Source: JBOHUX01 sp050734915
GTDB lineage: Bacteria > Chloroflexota > Dormibacteria > Dormibacterales > Dormibacteraceae
DNA length: 5,546 nucleotides
NCBI GenBank assembly: GCA_050734915.1
Contig: JBOHUX010000156.1
Span: 1-5,546 of the forward strand
Direction: 5' to 3'
Part shown: positions 4,731 through 5,546 of the stretch, in pieces
Layout: every line of letters starts with the position of its first letter
How positions within the stretch are numbered: position 1 is the stretch's first letter
Notes under the pieces: generated by a model
What the model saw: the letters and a program-made list of their open reading frames with translations, nothing else
What the model was told of the DNA's origin: nothing
The model's database searches: none
Position numbers and translations under genes: made by a program

Positions 4731-5546
4731 TCAATTGTCGCGGGGCGGCTCCTCGATGGCCGCGGCCACCGTCTGCAGGAACTCCGCCCCTCTGGCGCCG
4801 TCGATCACACGGTGGTCGCAGCCAAGGCTCAGGACCATCGACGGCCGCACCTCGGGGCGGCCGGCGACCGCCACCACGCGGTCGGAGATGCGGCCGACGG
4901 CCAGGATCGCGCCCTGGCCGGAGTTGAGGATGGCGGTGAAGGCGTCCACCCCGTACATGCCGAGGTTGGAGATCGTGAAGGTGCCCCCGCCGAGGTCCTC
5001 CGGCGACAGGCGTCCGGCGCGCGCCCTCTCCACCAACTCCATGCGGCGGGCCGCGATGCGGTCGATGGCGAGCTTGTCCGCGCGGTGGATGACGGGCACC
5101 ACCAGCCCCCCCTCCGTGGCCACGGCGAGCCCGACGTTGATATCCGACTGCCCGACCAGGCCGTCCCGCCAGCGGGCATTGACGCGCGGGTGGGCCCGGA
5201 GGGCGCCCGCCACCAGCTTCACCAGCAGGTCGGAGAAGGTGACCGGCGCGCCCGACGCGCGGCTGACCTCGCGCCAGGCGAGGAGGGCGGTGGCGCTCAC
5301 CTCCCGGGTCAGGTAGAAGTGGGGCGCTGTCGACCAGCTCTCGGCCGTGTGCCGCGCCATCAGACGCCAGAGCCGGCCGCTCTCGAGGCGGGTGCCGTCC
5401 GGTTCCAGGCCGAGCACGTCGGCGGCGATGACGGCACCGCCGGGCCCGCTACCGCTCACCTCGCCGACCTCGACGCCTCGCTCGGTGGCCAGGCGGCGGG
5501 CCTTGGGCGACGCCGCCAGCAGCCGGCCCCCGGCCCGGTCGTCGGG
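4731..5546 (-). CDS. 2-oxoacid dehydrogenase E2 component (lipoyl-dependent acyltransferase), C-terminal part
   Basis: The last 271 residues of a dihydrolipoamide acyltransferase, the core of a pyruvate-, branched-chain- or acetoin-dehydrogenase-type complex; cytosolic. The frame is open to the window edge, so the Val (GTG) at 5459 is internal. Residues about 10-40 (ASPKARRLATERGVEV...GSGPGGAVIAADV) are the peripheral subunit-binding domain that docks E1/E3. Residues about 55-271 are the catalytic domain with GLAVATEGGLVVPVI, GGTFTISNLGMYGVDAF and the active-site motif DHRVIDG (His codon 4814-4812; His245 and Asp249 of the visible part). The lipoyl domain(s) must lie beyond the right edge. 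The motifs suit an acetyltransferase-like E2, but substrate cannot be settled from this part. It ends in TGA 34 bases before the AhpD-like gene, on the same strand with no room for a clear promoter, so the two are probably co-transcribed. Confidence 0.93.
   Translation of the reverse strand, partial: PDDRAGGRLLAASPKARRLATERGVEVGEVSGSGPGGAVIAADVLGLEPDGTRLESGRLWRLMARHTAESWSTAPHFYLTREVSATALLAWREVSRASGAPVTFSDLLVKLVAGALRAHPRVNARWRDGLVGQSDINVGLAVATEGGLVVPVIHRADKLAIDRIAARRMELVERARAGRLSPEDLGGGTFTISNLGMYGVDAFTAILNSGQGAILAVGRISDRVVAVAGRPEVRPSMVLSLGCDHRVIDGARGAEFLQTVAAAIEEPPRDN

Noticed and set aside
4735..5316. Plus-strand open frame opposite the E2 gene
   Set aside because: Antisense shadow; the minus strand carries clear E2 subunit-binding and catalytic motifs.
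2..5546. Genome-wide reassignment of TGA (to Trp or Gly) as the explanation of the in-frame TGA
   Set aside because: Five genes in the window end in TGA at plausible C-termini, Trp is regularly encoded by TGG, and Gly or Trp would not fit the CxxC position.

Overview
The window comes from a GC-rich bacterial chromosome: coding frames have strongly G/C-biased third positions, genes are tightly packed, and some starts are GTG. Two genes encode proteins with export signals. The lineage cannot be fixed from the sequence. An actinobacterial, Chloroflexi-like or similar GC-rich soil/sediment bacterium would fit, and the putative SECIS inside the reading frame is of the bacterial kind. TGA is an ordinary stop here: five genes end in TGA at plausible family C-termini and one ends in TAG.

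Layout. On the plus strand, positions 2-991 hold the last ~330 residues of a delta-1-pyrroline-5-carboxylate dehydrogenase (proline catabolism). After a 192-base gap comes a small secreted protein of unknown function (1184-1897) with a calcium-loop-like DVNGDGE motif and a His/Asp/Gly-rich tail. Positions 1898-2044 lie between convergent genes and contain only short GC hairpins. The rest is one minus-strand cluster, read from right to left: the C-terminal part of a 2-oxoacid dehydrogenase E2 acyltransferase (5546-4731, running off the window), a carboxymuconolactone decarboxylase/AhpD-like protein (4696-4115), an M24 'pita-bread' peptidase homologue (4131-2962), and an exported GH25-like protein, probably a lipoprotein (2926-2045). 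Gaps are 34 bases, a 17-base overlap, and 35 bases, so an operon is likely.

Main discovery. The AhpD-like gene is split by a single in-frame TGA (4453-4451), which a standard gene caller would report as two small genes. The TGA falls exactly on the second cysteine of the family's CxxC redox motif (Cys79-Glu-Tyr-[TGA82]). The reading frame and family homology continue unchanged on the far side. Thirteen bases after the TGA there is a perfect 7-bp hairpin, CTGTCCG-GTC-CGGACAG, whose GGUC apex and distance from the UGA closely resemble the E. coli fdhF bacterial SECIS. The simplest reading is a selenoprotein, a 193-residue CxxU AhpD-like protein.

Its upstream neighbour is an E2 subunit. This is suggestive because M. 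tuberculosis AhpD takes electrons from the lipoyl group of an E2 protein. The downstream M24 protein appears to have lost several canonical metal ligands, so it may not be an ordinary aminopeptidase. Its start overlaps the end of the selenoprotein frame, so its translation may depend on read-through of the UGA.
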